This document shows, one piece after another, positions 15,637 to 22,033 of a stretch of DNA of 25,410 nucleotides; within the stretch, counting starts at the first letter, position 1; each line of letters begins with the position of its first letter. A model generated the notes under the pieces. It was not told where the DNA came from. It saw nothing but the letters and a program-made list of their open reading frames with translations, and ran no database searches. Source of the stretch: an uncultured Eubacteriales bacterium (lineage in GTDB: Bacteria > Bacillota > Clostridia > Oscillospirales > Butyricicoccaceae); contig CAJKFC010000017.1 of assembly GCA_905199135.1 (NCBI GenBank), positions 1 to 25,410 on the forward strand. Reading direction: 5' to 3'. The position numbers and the translations under genes were made by a program.

Positions 15637-15665
15637 GAATATTTTTCTTCTGTCTCTCATACTTT
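15637..15665 (+). promoter_or_regulatory. SigE-type sporulation promoter of spoIIID
   Basis: GAATATT (15637-15643), a 14-base spacer and CATACTTT (15658-15665) fit the SigE consensus KMATATT-N14-CATACANT with one or two mismatches in the -10. spoIIID of Bacillus is a SigE gene, so motif and function agree. Confidence 0.75.
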
Positions 15666-15696
15666 TTTATAAAAAGGAAAAACGGAGTGAATACAT

Positions 15697-15945
15697 ATGA
15701 TAGGTCTGCCGGAAGAGCGCGCCGTAACGGTAGGGCTTTTTATCGCCCACACGGGAGCCACGGTGAGATGTGCCGCCAAAAAATACGGCATATCCAAATC
15801 AACGGTACATAAAGATGTGTCGGTACGGCTCAAACAAATCAATCCCGAGCTTTATGAACAGGTCAAGCAGGTGCTCGCAAAAAACAGGGACGAGCGCCAC
15901 ATAAGAGGGGGAATCGCCACAAAACTCAAATACTCAAAGGAATAA
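15697..15945 (+). CDS. spoIIID: Sporulation transcriptional regulator SpoIIID
   Basis: The 82-residue protein is full length for clostridial SpoIIID. It has the HTH TVRCAAKKYGISKSTVHKDVSVRLKQINPELYEQV and the highly conserved tail RDERHIRGGIATKLKY. SpoIIID acts in the mother cell, repressing or activating many SigE-dependent genes and promoting sigK expression. The ribosome site GGAG is nine bases before ATG 15697, and the upstream promoter is SigE-like. Its presence is the clearest sign that this organism belongs to an endospore-forming lineage. Confidence 0.97.
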   Translation: MIGLPEERAVTVGLFIAHTGATVRCAAKKYGISKSTVHKDVSVRLKQINPELYEQVKQVLAKNRDERHIRGGIATKLKYSKE

Positions 15946-15951
15946 AGTAAG

Positions 15952-15976
15952 AGACTCGGCATTCGCCGAGTCTTTT
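15952..15976. terminator. Terminator after spoIIID
   Basis: AGACTCGGC/GCCGAGTCT with an ATTC loop followed by TTT. The convergent small gene ends 11 bases later. Confidence 0.88.
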
Positions 15977-15986
15977 ATTTTAATTA

Positions 15987-16256
15987 TTATTTTTCATCCC
16001 CACATTTCAAGTAAATATATAAAATTCTTATCAACAAATATGATAGATCATCTTTATTTGCAACTCCTATTTTTTTAAACTCATGCAATAATTTTGTGTC
16101 TTCACCAAGCATGTTATTTCTAATATATGTTCCCAAGCCAAAATGATATAGTGCCAATTCTTCATATCTACAATTTATAAAATCTGCCAAATCATTTTTT
16201 CTTATCTCTTTTTTAAGTTTTTCAAAACCTTTTTTTATTTCAATTATTATGTTCAT
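15987..16256 (-). CDS. Small AT-rich protein resembling DUF6794
   Basis: The 89-residue product contains LALYHFGLGTYIRNNMLGED followed by LLHEFKKIGV and DDLSYLLIRILYIYL. This pattern (HFGLG-x-x-IRNN, then a helix starting with DD) recalls DUF6794 proteins, some of which sit in toxin-immunity neighbourhoods. The match is from memory of the pattern and was not searched. Two sampled 60-base lines of the gene contain about 27% G+C, against about 48% in the next gene, and the codons are AT-rich, so recent acquisition is likely. AAGGA lies 11 bases before ATG 16256. No partner toxin is adjacent. Confidence 0.65.
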   Translation of the reverse strand: MNIIIEIKKGFEKLKKEIRKNDLADFINCRYEELALYHFGLGTYIRNNMLGEDTKLLHEFKKIGVANKDDLSYLLIRILYIYLKCGDEK

Positions 16257-16366
16257 TTTTATTCATATCCTTATTTTGTCTCACTTTTACAACCTATTAT
16301 ACCACCTTATTTTGATAAAATTAACTTGTAGTGCGAAAAATGATACAAAGCAAAGGAGGTACAGCC

Positions 16367-16615
16367 ATGTCGAGGCCGACAGGAGAAAACGGAGCCAAAA
16401 ATCTCATAGCCGAAAGGCTTATCGCTCTCCGCAAATCCCACGGACTGTCCCAGAGAGGACTTGCCCGCATGCTCCAGCTAATCGGAGCCGACATGGATAA
16501 AAATGTCATCACCCGAATAGAGACAGGCAAAAGGTATGTCACCGATATCGAAATAAAAGCCATAGCCGAAGTTTTCGGCGTGTCTTACAGCTATCTTTTA
16601 GACGGCAAAGAATAA
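16367..16615 (+). CDS. XRE-family small HTH regulator
   Basis: ATG 16367 follows a perfect AAAGGAGG at seven bases, giving 82 residues; in-frame starts at 16331 and 16340 have no such site. The Cro/C1 HTH reads LIALRKSHGLSQRGLARMLQ, then DKNVITRIETGKRYVTDIEIKAIAEVFGVSYSYLL. The same pattern is found in the regulator at 23426-23668, so the two are paralogs of a family common in clostridial chromosomes and phages. It has no sensor domain. Targets are unknown, and it stands beside the AT-rich foreign-looking gene, transcribed divergently from it. Confidence 0.88.
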   Translation: MSRPTGENGAKNLIAERLIALRKSHGLSQRGLARMLQLIGADMDKNVITRIETGKRYVTDIEIKAIAEVFGVSYSYLLDGKE

Positions 16616-16620
16616 ATCAT

Positions 16621-16654
16621 AAAAAAAGACTCGGCTTTCGCCGAGTCTTTTTAT
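16621..16654. terminator. Bidirectional terminator
   Basis: A7 run, AGACTCGGC/GCCGAGTCT with a TTTC loop, then a T run, overlapping the stop of the convergent gene. The stem is identical to that at 15952-15976. Confidence 0.93.
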
Positions 16655-17310
16655 TTTATCTTGTGGCTGTCCTGAAACAGCACCCATTCGTACATACCCA
16701 CAAACGGTCTTCCGTCATAAAAATCAGGATTTTCAAGTCTTTCCTCGGTCTTTTTCTCTATGAGCCTTTCTATCCTCCATTTTTTCCAGCTGCCGTCCTC
16801 AAGATCCATCTGGGAAATAAGCAGCTCAAGATGTGCCATATCATAGGCGTCCTCATACTGCTTTTTGTATTTCTCCCTCCGATCCTCTCTTGCCGGGTAT
16901 TTATCCACAGGCCCTTTATATATCTCGGTCTCTCTGTATCTTTTGTAAACCATCTCATAGAGATCCTCCCTCTCCATGAGCTCGTCAAGACCGAAGCTGT
17001 GGACATGTCTCATCATGTTGAATCCATCGCTGTAAAATGTGTGCAGTCCATAGCTTATCAGCTCGGGATAATCGAGGTATGTCTCCAAAAGGGCTCTCGT
17101 CGTCATCTGCTCCACTATTTCATCGGGCACCGACAAAGCGGAGTGCCTCTCCTCGTTTCTGTTAAACTTTGAATAGTCCTCACTGGTCAGCACGGGAAAC
17201 TCATAGGGCTCGTCAATGGTGTATCTGCTGTCTTTTTTCCACTCGGACACAGATGCCCACACCGCTGCGGCAACAAGAAAAGCCGTAAACACAACAAGAA
17301 ATCTCTTCAT
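16651..17310 (-). CDS. Membrane-anchored or secreted hypothetical protein
   Basis: ATG 17310 follows GGAGGGAGG and gives 219 residues. Residues 3-22 (RFLVVFTAFLVAAAVWASVS) are a signal peptide or anchor preceded by Lys-Arg. The rest is very charged and helical, with repeated Arg/Glu/Tyr clusters (MEREDLYEMVYKRYRETEIY, KYPAREDRREKYKKQYEDAY). The only cysteine-free, motif-poor body gives no clue to activity, and I do not recognise the family. It probably acts outside the membrane. A terminator follows it, and no promoter motif was obvious in the AT-rich 100 bases upstream. Confidence 0.75.
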   Translation of the reverse strand: MKRFLVVFTAFLVAAAVWASVSEWKKDSRYTIDEPYEFPVLTSEDYSKFNRNEERHSALSVPDEIVEQMTTRALLETYLDYPELISYGLHTFYSDGFNMMRHVHSFGLDELMEREDLYEMVYKRYRETEIYKGPVDKYPAREDRREKYKKQYEDAYDMAHLELLISQMDLEDGSWKKWRIERLIEKKTEERLENPDFYDGRPFVGMYEWVLFQDSHKIK

Positions 17311-17424
17311 AGACCTCCCTCCTTTTACCACAGGCGCACCATTCATAAAATATAGCTTATTTTTTATTTATAATACCATATTTTTATATTGAAGTCAAGA
17401 AAATTTATGTTGCTATATAACAAA

Positions 17425-17452
17425 AATACCTGCGGATATCCGCAGGCATTTT
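17425..17452 (-). terminator. Terminator of the HTH-TPR-LuxR regulator gene
   Basis: CCTGCGGATATCCGCAGG (17429-17446) is a perfect palindrome flanked by A/T runs, two bases after the stop codon. Confidence 0.9.
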
Positions 17453-17453
17453 T

Positions 17454-18653
17454 CTATCGCAGCATATATTTTTTGAGGTCTTTTCTCTGTTTTATATTCA
17501 GTTTCTGCAAAGCCACCGAGATATACTGTTTTACCGTATTTTGCGATATACCCATATGATCGGCTATCTCCTGGTTTGTCCAGCCTCTCGCCGCCAGCAT
17601 TGCGGCGGCAAACTCTGTGGTGGTGAGATTGTCGGCCACATCATGTCCCGTAACAGGGTTGTGAACCTTTCGCCAGCCGGCAGAAAAACGGTATGTTATG
17701 GCGATTATTCTTTTGAAATCCTCGGGCCAGTCCTTTTTAAGCACAGCCTCAAGCATTCCGCCCAAAAGTCCGTGATGTTCTCCGAAACCCTCTATCAAAT
17801 CGTCGGGTCTGGCCAGCTCCCATGCGGCGAGAAGATGCTCTTCGGCCTTGTCCGGCTGTTTGAGACTCATATAATCCATGACCGCCACCAGATGCATGTA
17901 GATCGACGGAATGGGATAGACCTCGGTCTGCATTGCAAAGGCGGTCTCGGCTATGCCGATACTTTTTCCGTAGTCGCCCTGGAGATATGTGTAATGAGCC
18001 TGCACATAGAGGGCGAACATTCTCATTCCCGGAGGCAGAAGCTTTATATGGTTCTGCAAATCCTCAGCGCCCTCCGGCAAAGGCAGATGCAAAAGCACTG
18101 CCGCCGCGGTTCCCGTAAACACAGATATTGCTTTAATTTGCGGCGGTGCGTCTATGTCTGTCAAAAAAAGTTTTTTCATCTCTAAAAGAGCGTATCTCAC
18201 CTGCTGAATATGGCCTATTGACAGATTGGAATAGGCATATATAAGATATGCCGACAGCTTTATCGGCAGTTCGGTGCTGCAAAGATACAGCTCGGCTATG
18301 CGCGCCGCCTCTTCAGGGCGGCCGCTGAAATAACAGTACTCCGCCCTCGCGATGTCTCTCATTCGCTCGTCCCGTATTTTCTCTGCGTATTCCCTGCACC
18401 TTCCCGGCTCAAAGGGGGTATTCATCAGCGGCATCGGCACAAGCTGGCCGCAGAAAAAGCGGGCGTCGCTGTTTCCGCAGCTTTCTTTTTTCTCTCTTCT
18501 CGGGTCAGCGGATTTTTGAGCGTCTTTAGGAATAGCCCAGGAAGCTCCGAATTTTTTTGCCCCCTCTATCCTTCCGTCCGTGCAGTACTGCTGAGCGAGG
18601 CGCTCGGATATCTTCCACTTTTGTGCCGCTTCCCGCACCGTGATATATTCCAT
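17454..18653 (-). CDS. Regulator with N-terminal HTH, helical repeat middle and C-terminal LuxR HTH
   Basis: ATG 18653 has AGGAGGAG four bases upstream; the ORF-opening ATG 15 bases earlier overlaps that site. The product has 399 residues. Residues 1-45 are a MerR/excisionase-like HTH (EYITVREAAQKWKISERLAQQYCTDG, then AKKFGASWAIPKDAQK). Residues about 80-330 are alpha-helical repeats like the MalT/TPR signalling arm (AEYCYFSGRPEEAARIAELY and similar units). The last 55 residues are a LuxR/GerE HTH (GWTNQEIADHMGISQNTVKQYISVALQKLNI). No receiver or ATPase domain is present. The ligand and targets are unknown, though similar proteins are common in gut Clostridia. Confidence 0.88.
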   Translation of the reverse strand: MEYITVREAAQKWKISERLAQQYCTDGRIEGAKKFGASWAIPKDAQKSADPRREKKESCGNSDARFFCGQLVPMPLMNTPFEPGRCREYAEKIRDERMRDIARAEYCYFSGRPEEAARIAELYLCSTELPIKLSAYLIYAYSNLSIGHIQQVRYALLEMKKLFLTDIDAPPQIKAISVFTGTAAAVLLHLPLPEGAEDLQNHIKLLPPGMRMFALYVQAHYTYLQGDYGKSIGIAETAFAMQTEVYPIPSIYMHLVAVMDYMSLKQPDKAEEHLLAAWELARPDDLIEGFGEHHGLLGGMLEAVLKKDWPEDFKRIIAITYRFSAGWRKVHNPVTGHDVADNLTTTEFAAAMLAARGWTNQEIADHMGISQNTVKQYISVALQKLNIKQRKDLKKYMLR

Positions 18654-18688
18654 AGCTCTCCTCCTCATACAAATTTTATCACATTAAG

Positions 18689-18702
18689 TGCGTTTTTACG
18701 CA
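18689..18702. promoter_or_regulatory. Short inverted repeat over the regulator's promoter
   Basis: TGCGT TTTT ACGCA lies about 40 bases upstream of the start of the HTH-TPR-LuxR gene. It overlaps a possible -35 (TTGCGT) with GATAAAAT downstream, so autoregulation is possible. Confidence 0.4.
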
Positions 18703-18745
18703 AATCTATGTATTTTTCTGCAAAACTTTATTTTGAAAATTTATC

Positions 18746-19570
18746 CTATGCAAAGTCTCCCTCAACCATTATAAAGTTGGAGGGAAGGTATTTGAATTCC
18801 ATACTCTCAGCGAGATTTCTCACCTTCTTATCGACAGCTCTGTGCATAAGGGTCAGCTTGGCGTCGTGATTTTGTTCGGCAAAATACAGCGCAAATTTTA
18901 TGCACTTATCCATGTCTCCCGTCATAAATATGAGATTATTTCCCCTCTCTGGCATAAACCTTGTGCCAACAGCCACTATGCTTTCGCCGTCGGTAAATAC
19001 CTTTCCGCCTTTGCACAGCATCTCGACGGTATCCTTATCAAGAGAATAAAATGTCCTGTTAAAGCACACATAGCTTCCCCACTCCTTGCGTATTTCAGGC
19101 AGCTTTGAAATGACAAACTCCGCATCTGCGGCTTTAAAATTCCCCTTCTCACCCTTTCCCGACGGAAGAGCCGCTACACATTCCGAATACTCATATGTTC
19201 TGTTCACGCCGTTCAGCTCAGCGATATGACTCGATGTCTTATTCTTCGTGCCCGTATACATTCTTATGTATTTCGGCTGTCTCACGGCTGCCACCTCTAA
19301 AAATCTTTTCCAGATCGCCTTGGCGGCTCCTTTATTCTGATAGTTTTTGTCAACTCTCAAAGCCTCCAGCCATGCGCAGCCGTCGGGCTGAAAAGTTATT
19401 TTTCCGAAACCGCATATGACGCCGTCGTCCTCGGCCACTATCATCTCGCCGACCTCATCGGCAAAAAACTCCTCGTGAACCGCTTCAAGATACAGATTGT
19501 CGGTGGAATTTCTCTCGGCTCTCAGCATCTCCCCCAGATCTTCAAGGTGAGCCCTTCTTGTAGTTATCAT
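18746..19570 (-). CDS. GNAT-family N-acetyltransferase with C-terminal extension
   Basis: The 274-residue protein has an N-terminal GNAT domain (1-140). Motif A reads LEALRVDKNYQNKGAAKAIWKRFLEVA with the acetyl-CoA loop Gln78-x-x-Gly81-x-Ala83, and the strand-loop before it (MIVAEDDGVICGFGKITF) is also typical. Residues 145-274 form a second, GNAT-like half (ESIVAVGTRFMPERGNNLIFMTGD, then KCIKFALYFAEQNH), suggesting a tandem or degenerate second domain. The acceptor is unknown. The start follows GGGGCAGAG. A strong promoter lies upstream. Confidence 0.88.
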   Translation of the reverse strand: MITTRRAHLEDLGEMLRAERNSTDNLYLEAVHEEFFADEVGEMIVAEDDGVICGFGKITFQPDGCAWLEALRVDKNYQNKGAAKAIWKRFLEVAAVRQPKYIRMYTGTKNKTSSHIAELNGVNRTYEYSECVAALPSGKGEKGNFKAADAEFVISKLPEIRKEWGSYVCFNRTFYSLDKDTVEMLCKGGKVFTDGESIVAVGTRFMPERGNNLIFMTGDMDKCIKFALYFAEQNHDAKLTLMHRAVDKKVRNLAESMEFKYLPSNFIMVEGDFA

Positions 19571-19605
19571 ATTCTCTGCCCCTTTCTGTTTTAACTGATA
19601 ATAAT

Positions 19606-19634
19606 ATAATAAAGCCTCAAAATATTTTTGTCAA
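19606..19634 (-). promoter_or_regulatory. Promoter of the GNAT gene
   Basis: Minus-strand TTGACA (19629-19634), 17 bases, TATTAT (19606-19611). Confidence 0.75.
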
Positions 19635-19654
19635 ATCAAATGTACACAAAATCG

Positions 19655-19736
19655 TCTTTCGCATAGAATGTAATGAAAGATGACTTTCCGAAAGGCAGTC
19701 ACAAAAAATCTTTCGCTGAATAGTATATAATGTAAT
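19655..19736 (+). repeat. Partial direct repeat upstream of the Cys-rich gene
   Basis: TCTTTCGC and AATGTAAT occur together at 19655-19674 and again at 19709-19736, with 4 and 12 bases between them respectively. The second copy contains TATAAT (19726-19731) and the first contains CATAGAATG, one base off a SigK-type -10. Either could be a promoter or activator site. Which one drives the gene at 19767 is not clear. Confidence 0.5.
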
Positions 19737-19766
19737 CCCTACTAAAACACAACGGAGGTACTTATT

Positions 19767-19982
19767 ATGATGAGCTGCAACAACAACTGCAACAGCATGT
19801 GCAACTGCGGATGCAACAGAGGTTTCCTGAGCGGTGGCTCCGAGGCTTTCTGGATCGCCGTCGTCATCGCAATCGCCATTGTCTGGGTACATTGCTGCAA
19901 TAACGGCTGCGGCGGCGGATGCGGCTGCAACATGGGCGGCTGCTCCTCTAACGGCTGCGGCGACATGAATATGTGCTGCTAA
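19767..19982 (+). CDS. Cysteine-rich mini membrane protein (possible spore or YjcZ-like)
   Basis: The 71-residue product starts at ATG 19767, seven bases after GGAGGT. It contains 14 cysteines: five in the first 16 residues (CNNNCNSMCNCGC) and nine after residue 42 (HCCNNGCGGGCGC and NGCGDMNMCC). Between them one hydrophobic helix (FWIAVVIAIAIVWV) follows a GFLSGGSE turn. The layout of a Gly/Cys-rich head and a single helix resembles small YjcZ-type sporulation proteins, but the Cys-rich tail is unusual. It could bind metal or form disulfide crosslinks in a spore layer. A strong terminator follows, so it is a single-gene unit. Confidence 0.82.
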   Translation: MMSCNNNCNSMCNCGCNRGFLSGGSEAFWIAVVIAIAIVWVHCCNNGCGGGCGCNMGGCSSNGCGDMNMCC

Positions 19983-20009
19983 GCTTTAACTACTTAAAAG
20001 GAAGTAAAG

Positions 20010-20040
20010 AAAAATACCGCAGGATACCTGCGGTATTTTT
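20010..20040. terminator. Bidirectional terminator
   Basis: AAAAATACCGCAGG / CCTGCGGTATTTTT, perfect 14-bp arms with an ATA loop, between convergent genes. Confidence 0.94.
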
Positions 20041-21189
20041 TTATTGCACAGATTGAAAGGCCTTGTTGAGCTGATCCTGTGTGAACACTCCGTCTGCCAC
20101 AAGCTTTTGTCCCAAAGTGCGGTTTTCTCCCTTTAATTCCACGCTCAAAGCCTTAAAGGATATTTTTACCACATGGTCTCTGTAAAATCCGCCGCCGTTT
20201 ATATCGGCTATGTCCTCGTCGGTCAAAATACCCACGCTTTTGGCAAGGTCATAAGACGAGGTCTCCCAATGAAAATCCCCTTTCGAGTCGTCATATCCCA
20301 GAGCTCTCAGAACAAATGTCACATACATTTTGCCGTCCAGCTCCATATTGGGAGAAAAGAGTGTGTTTTCTGTATTTGTACCCTTGGTTATGCCGTTGTC
20401 ATAGGCGTAGCCGATGTATTTATGTCCCTCAAGCCAGCCTGTCATATCGGTAAACGGAGTTTTTCCGCTGTGCTGCAGTGCCTCGTCCTCCTTGCCCATA
20501 AGTCTTATGAGCATTATGAGACCCTGAACACGGTCTCCCTTCTTATCAAGGTCATAGCCGTCGTTGGTGCCCTTGAAAAGACCCAAGCTGAACAGGGCGT
20601 CGGCATACTTGGTGTTCTGAACCTGTCTTGCTCCCGAATAGCTGTCGTAGACCATTATCTGAGTGCCGTCGGTATTGGCGGAAAAGCCCGATGTGCCGTT
20701 TGAGGCAAACAGATAGTGCATGTTGTTGGGGGCGTCGGTGCCCACATTGGCCAGAGAACCTCTCGTAATGTTTATAACATCTCCCTGCACGCCGAAAAGA
20801 TGGGCGCTTCCCGAGATGACAACCATCTTTGTGCCGATTTTTCCCGTTACACTCTCGCCCTTGGCAAGAGTCATCAGCCTTGCGCCGCCGCTTCCTCTTA
20901 TCTTGTCGGCAACCGCCTGCTTTACGGCGTCTGTCGCCGTGCCCGAGCCGGTCTCGGCCTTGAGGGCGTCAAACTTCCCGTCAAAATAGGCGTTGACCTC
21001 TTTTGACGCGTCACTCGCCTCCTGATTGAGTCTCTGCTCAAATACATCTGTAAATATGGTTTTGAGGTAGGAAAGCGAAACCAAGGGGTCGTCCGCTCCT
21101 CCGGGAGCTCCCCAAGCCGTTCCCGCCATCATGGCAAATACAAGTGCAAATGTAAGAATATATGCTGTCTTTCGCAAAATACACCTCAT
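20041..21189 (-). CDS. Secreted protein with SLH-like repeats
   Basis: The 382-residue product has a signal peptide (KTAYILTFALVFAMMAGTAWGAP, cleavage likely after AWG) and a Thr/Ser/Gly-rich middle (about 80-200). It has two S-layer-homology-like units: YADALFSLGLFKGTNDGYDL with VQGLIMLIRLMG, and IGYAYDNGITKGTNTENTLF with YVTFVLRALGYDD. SLH domains bind secondary cell-wall polymers, so it is probably a surface protein. ATG 21189 has only a weak site before it. A TTG at 21177 sits six bases after GAGGTG and would begin at MRKTAYIL, so the shorter start may be real. The promoter TTGCAA-N17-TATAAT is at 21219-21247. Confidence 0.85.
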   Translation of the reverse strand: MRCILRKTAYILTFALVFAMMAGTAWGAPGGADDPLVSLSYLKTIFTDVFEQRLNQEASDASKEVNAYFDGKFDALKAETGSGTATDAVKQAVADKIRGSGGARLMTLAKGESVTGKIGTKMVVISGSAHLFGVQGDVINITRGSLANVGTDAPNNMHYLFASNGTSGFSANTDGTQIMVYDSYSGARQVQNTKYADALFSLGLFKGTNDGYDLDKKGDRVQGLIMLIRLMGKEDEALQHSGKTPFTDMTGWLEGHKYIGYAYDNGITKGTNTENTLFSPNMELDGKMYVTFVLRALGYDDSKGDFHWETSSYDLAKSVGILTDEDIADINGGGFYRDHVVKISFKALSVELKGENRTLGQKLVADGVFTQDQLNKAFQSVQ

Positions 21190-21218
21190 TCTTCTGTTTC
21201 AAGAATCCCTTTTAAAAA

Positions 21219-21247
21219 ATTATATCACAGCGGGCGGAATTTTGCAA
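21219..21247 (-). promoter_or_regulatory. Promoter of the SLH-like protein gene
   Basis: Minus-strand TTGCAA (21242-21247), 17 bases, TATAAT (21219-21224). Confidence 0.75.
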
Positions 21248-21328
21248 ATAAAAACTTTTTTCCGCAATTTTACAAAAAAGATGAAACTTTTTGCGTTTTT
21301 CTTCGTCTAATATAGTTAGAGATCAAAA

Positions 21329-21913
21329 TCAATAGTCTCTTCTCAGGGACACGACCACGCCCAAAATGGTGCTCTCGTCGCCGTCGATGGGGCTGTAAGC
21401 CTCGTTTTCAGGCATGAGGAAAATGTGGCCGTCCTTTCTGAGAAGCCTTTTTACGGTGGCTTCGTCCTCTATGAGGGCAACGACAATCTGTCCGTTTTCG
21501 GCCGTGGGAGTCTTTTTGACAACAACCACATCGCCGTCGAATATTCCGGCGTTTATCATGGAGTCGCCCTTGACATTGAGAGCAAAGAGCTCGCCCGAAA
21601 CATGTCCGTCGTAGCTGACATAGCCCAGATTGTCCTCATAGGCTAAAATGGGGGCGCCCGCCGTTACCGTACCTATTATAGGTACCTGGAGCACATTGCT
21701 CTTTTTGGTAAGGGTGAGGCTTCGAGTCTTGCCTCCGTTGTCGTCAAGATAGCCTGCTTCCTTGAGTATTCTTATATGGGAATGAACGGTTGACGGAGAT
21801 TTGAGACCTACCGCCTCGCATATCTCTCTTATAGACGGGGGAAATCCGATGTCGTAGGAATATTTCATTATGAAATCCAAAATCTGAGTGCGTTTGGCGC
21901 TGAGCTTTTTCAA
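21329..21913 (-). CDS. lexA: SOS repressor LexA
   Basis: The 194-residue protein starts at TTG 21913, with GGAGGTG at ideal spacing; no ATG upstream is in frame. Residues 1-65 are the winged HTH (GFPPSIREICEAVGLKSPSTVHSHI). The self-cleavage site is Ala85-Gly86 in VTAGAP, and the Ser-Lys dyad is Ser118 in GDSMINAGI and Lys155 in EATVKRLL. RecA filaments formed on damaged DNA trigger its self-cleavage, which derepresses repair genes. An inverted repeat overlaps its own promoter, as expected for autoregulation. It borders the foreign block that begins just upstream. Confidence 0.97.
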   Translation of the reverse strand: MKKLSAKRTQILDFIMKYSYDIGFPPSIREICEAVGLKSPSTVHSHIRILKEAGYLDDNGGKTRSLTLTKKSNVLQVPIIGTVTAGAPILAYEDNLGYVSYDGHVSGELFALNVKGDSMINAGIFDGDVVVVKKTPTAENGQIVVALIEDEATVKRLLRKDGHIFLMPENEAYSPIDGDESTILGVVVSLRRDY

Positions 21914-21942
21914 TACAACACCTCCAATTTATTTGTATTTTA

Positions 21943-21983
21943 ATTGTACCATAATCCGACAAAAAATGCAAACATTTGTTTGC
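21943..21983 (-). promoter_or_regulatory. lexA promoter with overlapping SOS-box-like palindrome
   Basis: Minus-strand TTGCAT (21966-21971), 17 bases, TACAAT (21943-21948). The perfect inverted repeat GCAAACATTTGTTTGC (21968-21983) covers the -35. It resembles the Gram-positive LexA box but has AAAC/GTTT in place of GAAC/GTTC. Confidence 0.8.
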
Positions 21984-22033
21984 GAAAAAAATTAAAAAAG
22001 TCAAGATTAAATTGCAAAAATTCACAAATAATT

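Noticed and set aside
19717..19744. SigG-type promoter (TGAATA with CCTACTA) before the Cys-rich gene
   Set aside because: The spacer is only 15 bases and the start site would fall on the ribosome site, so it does not fit.
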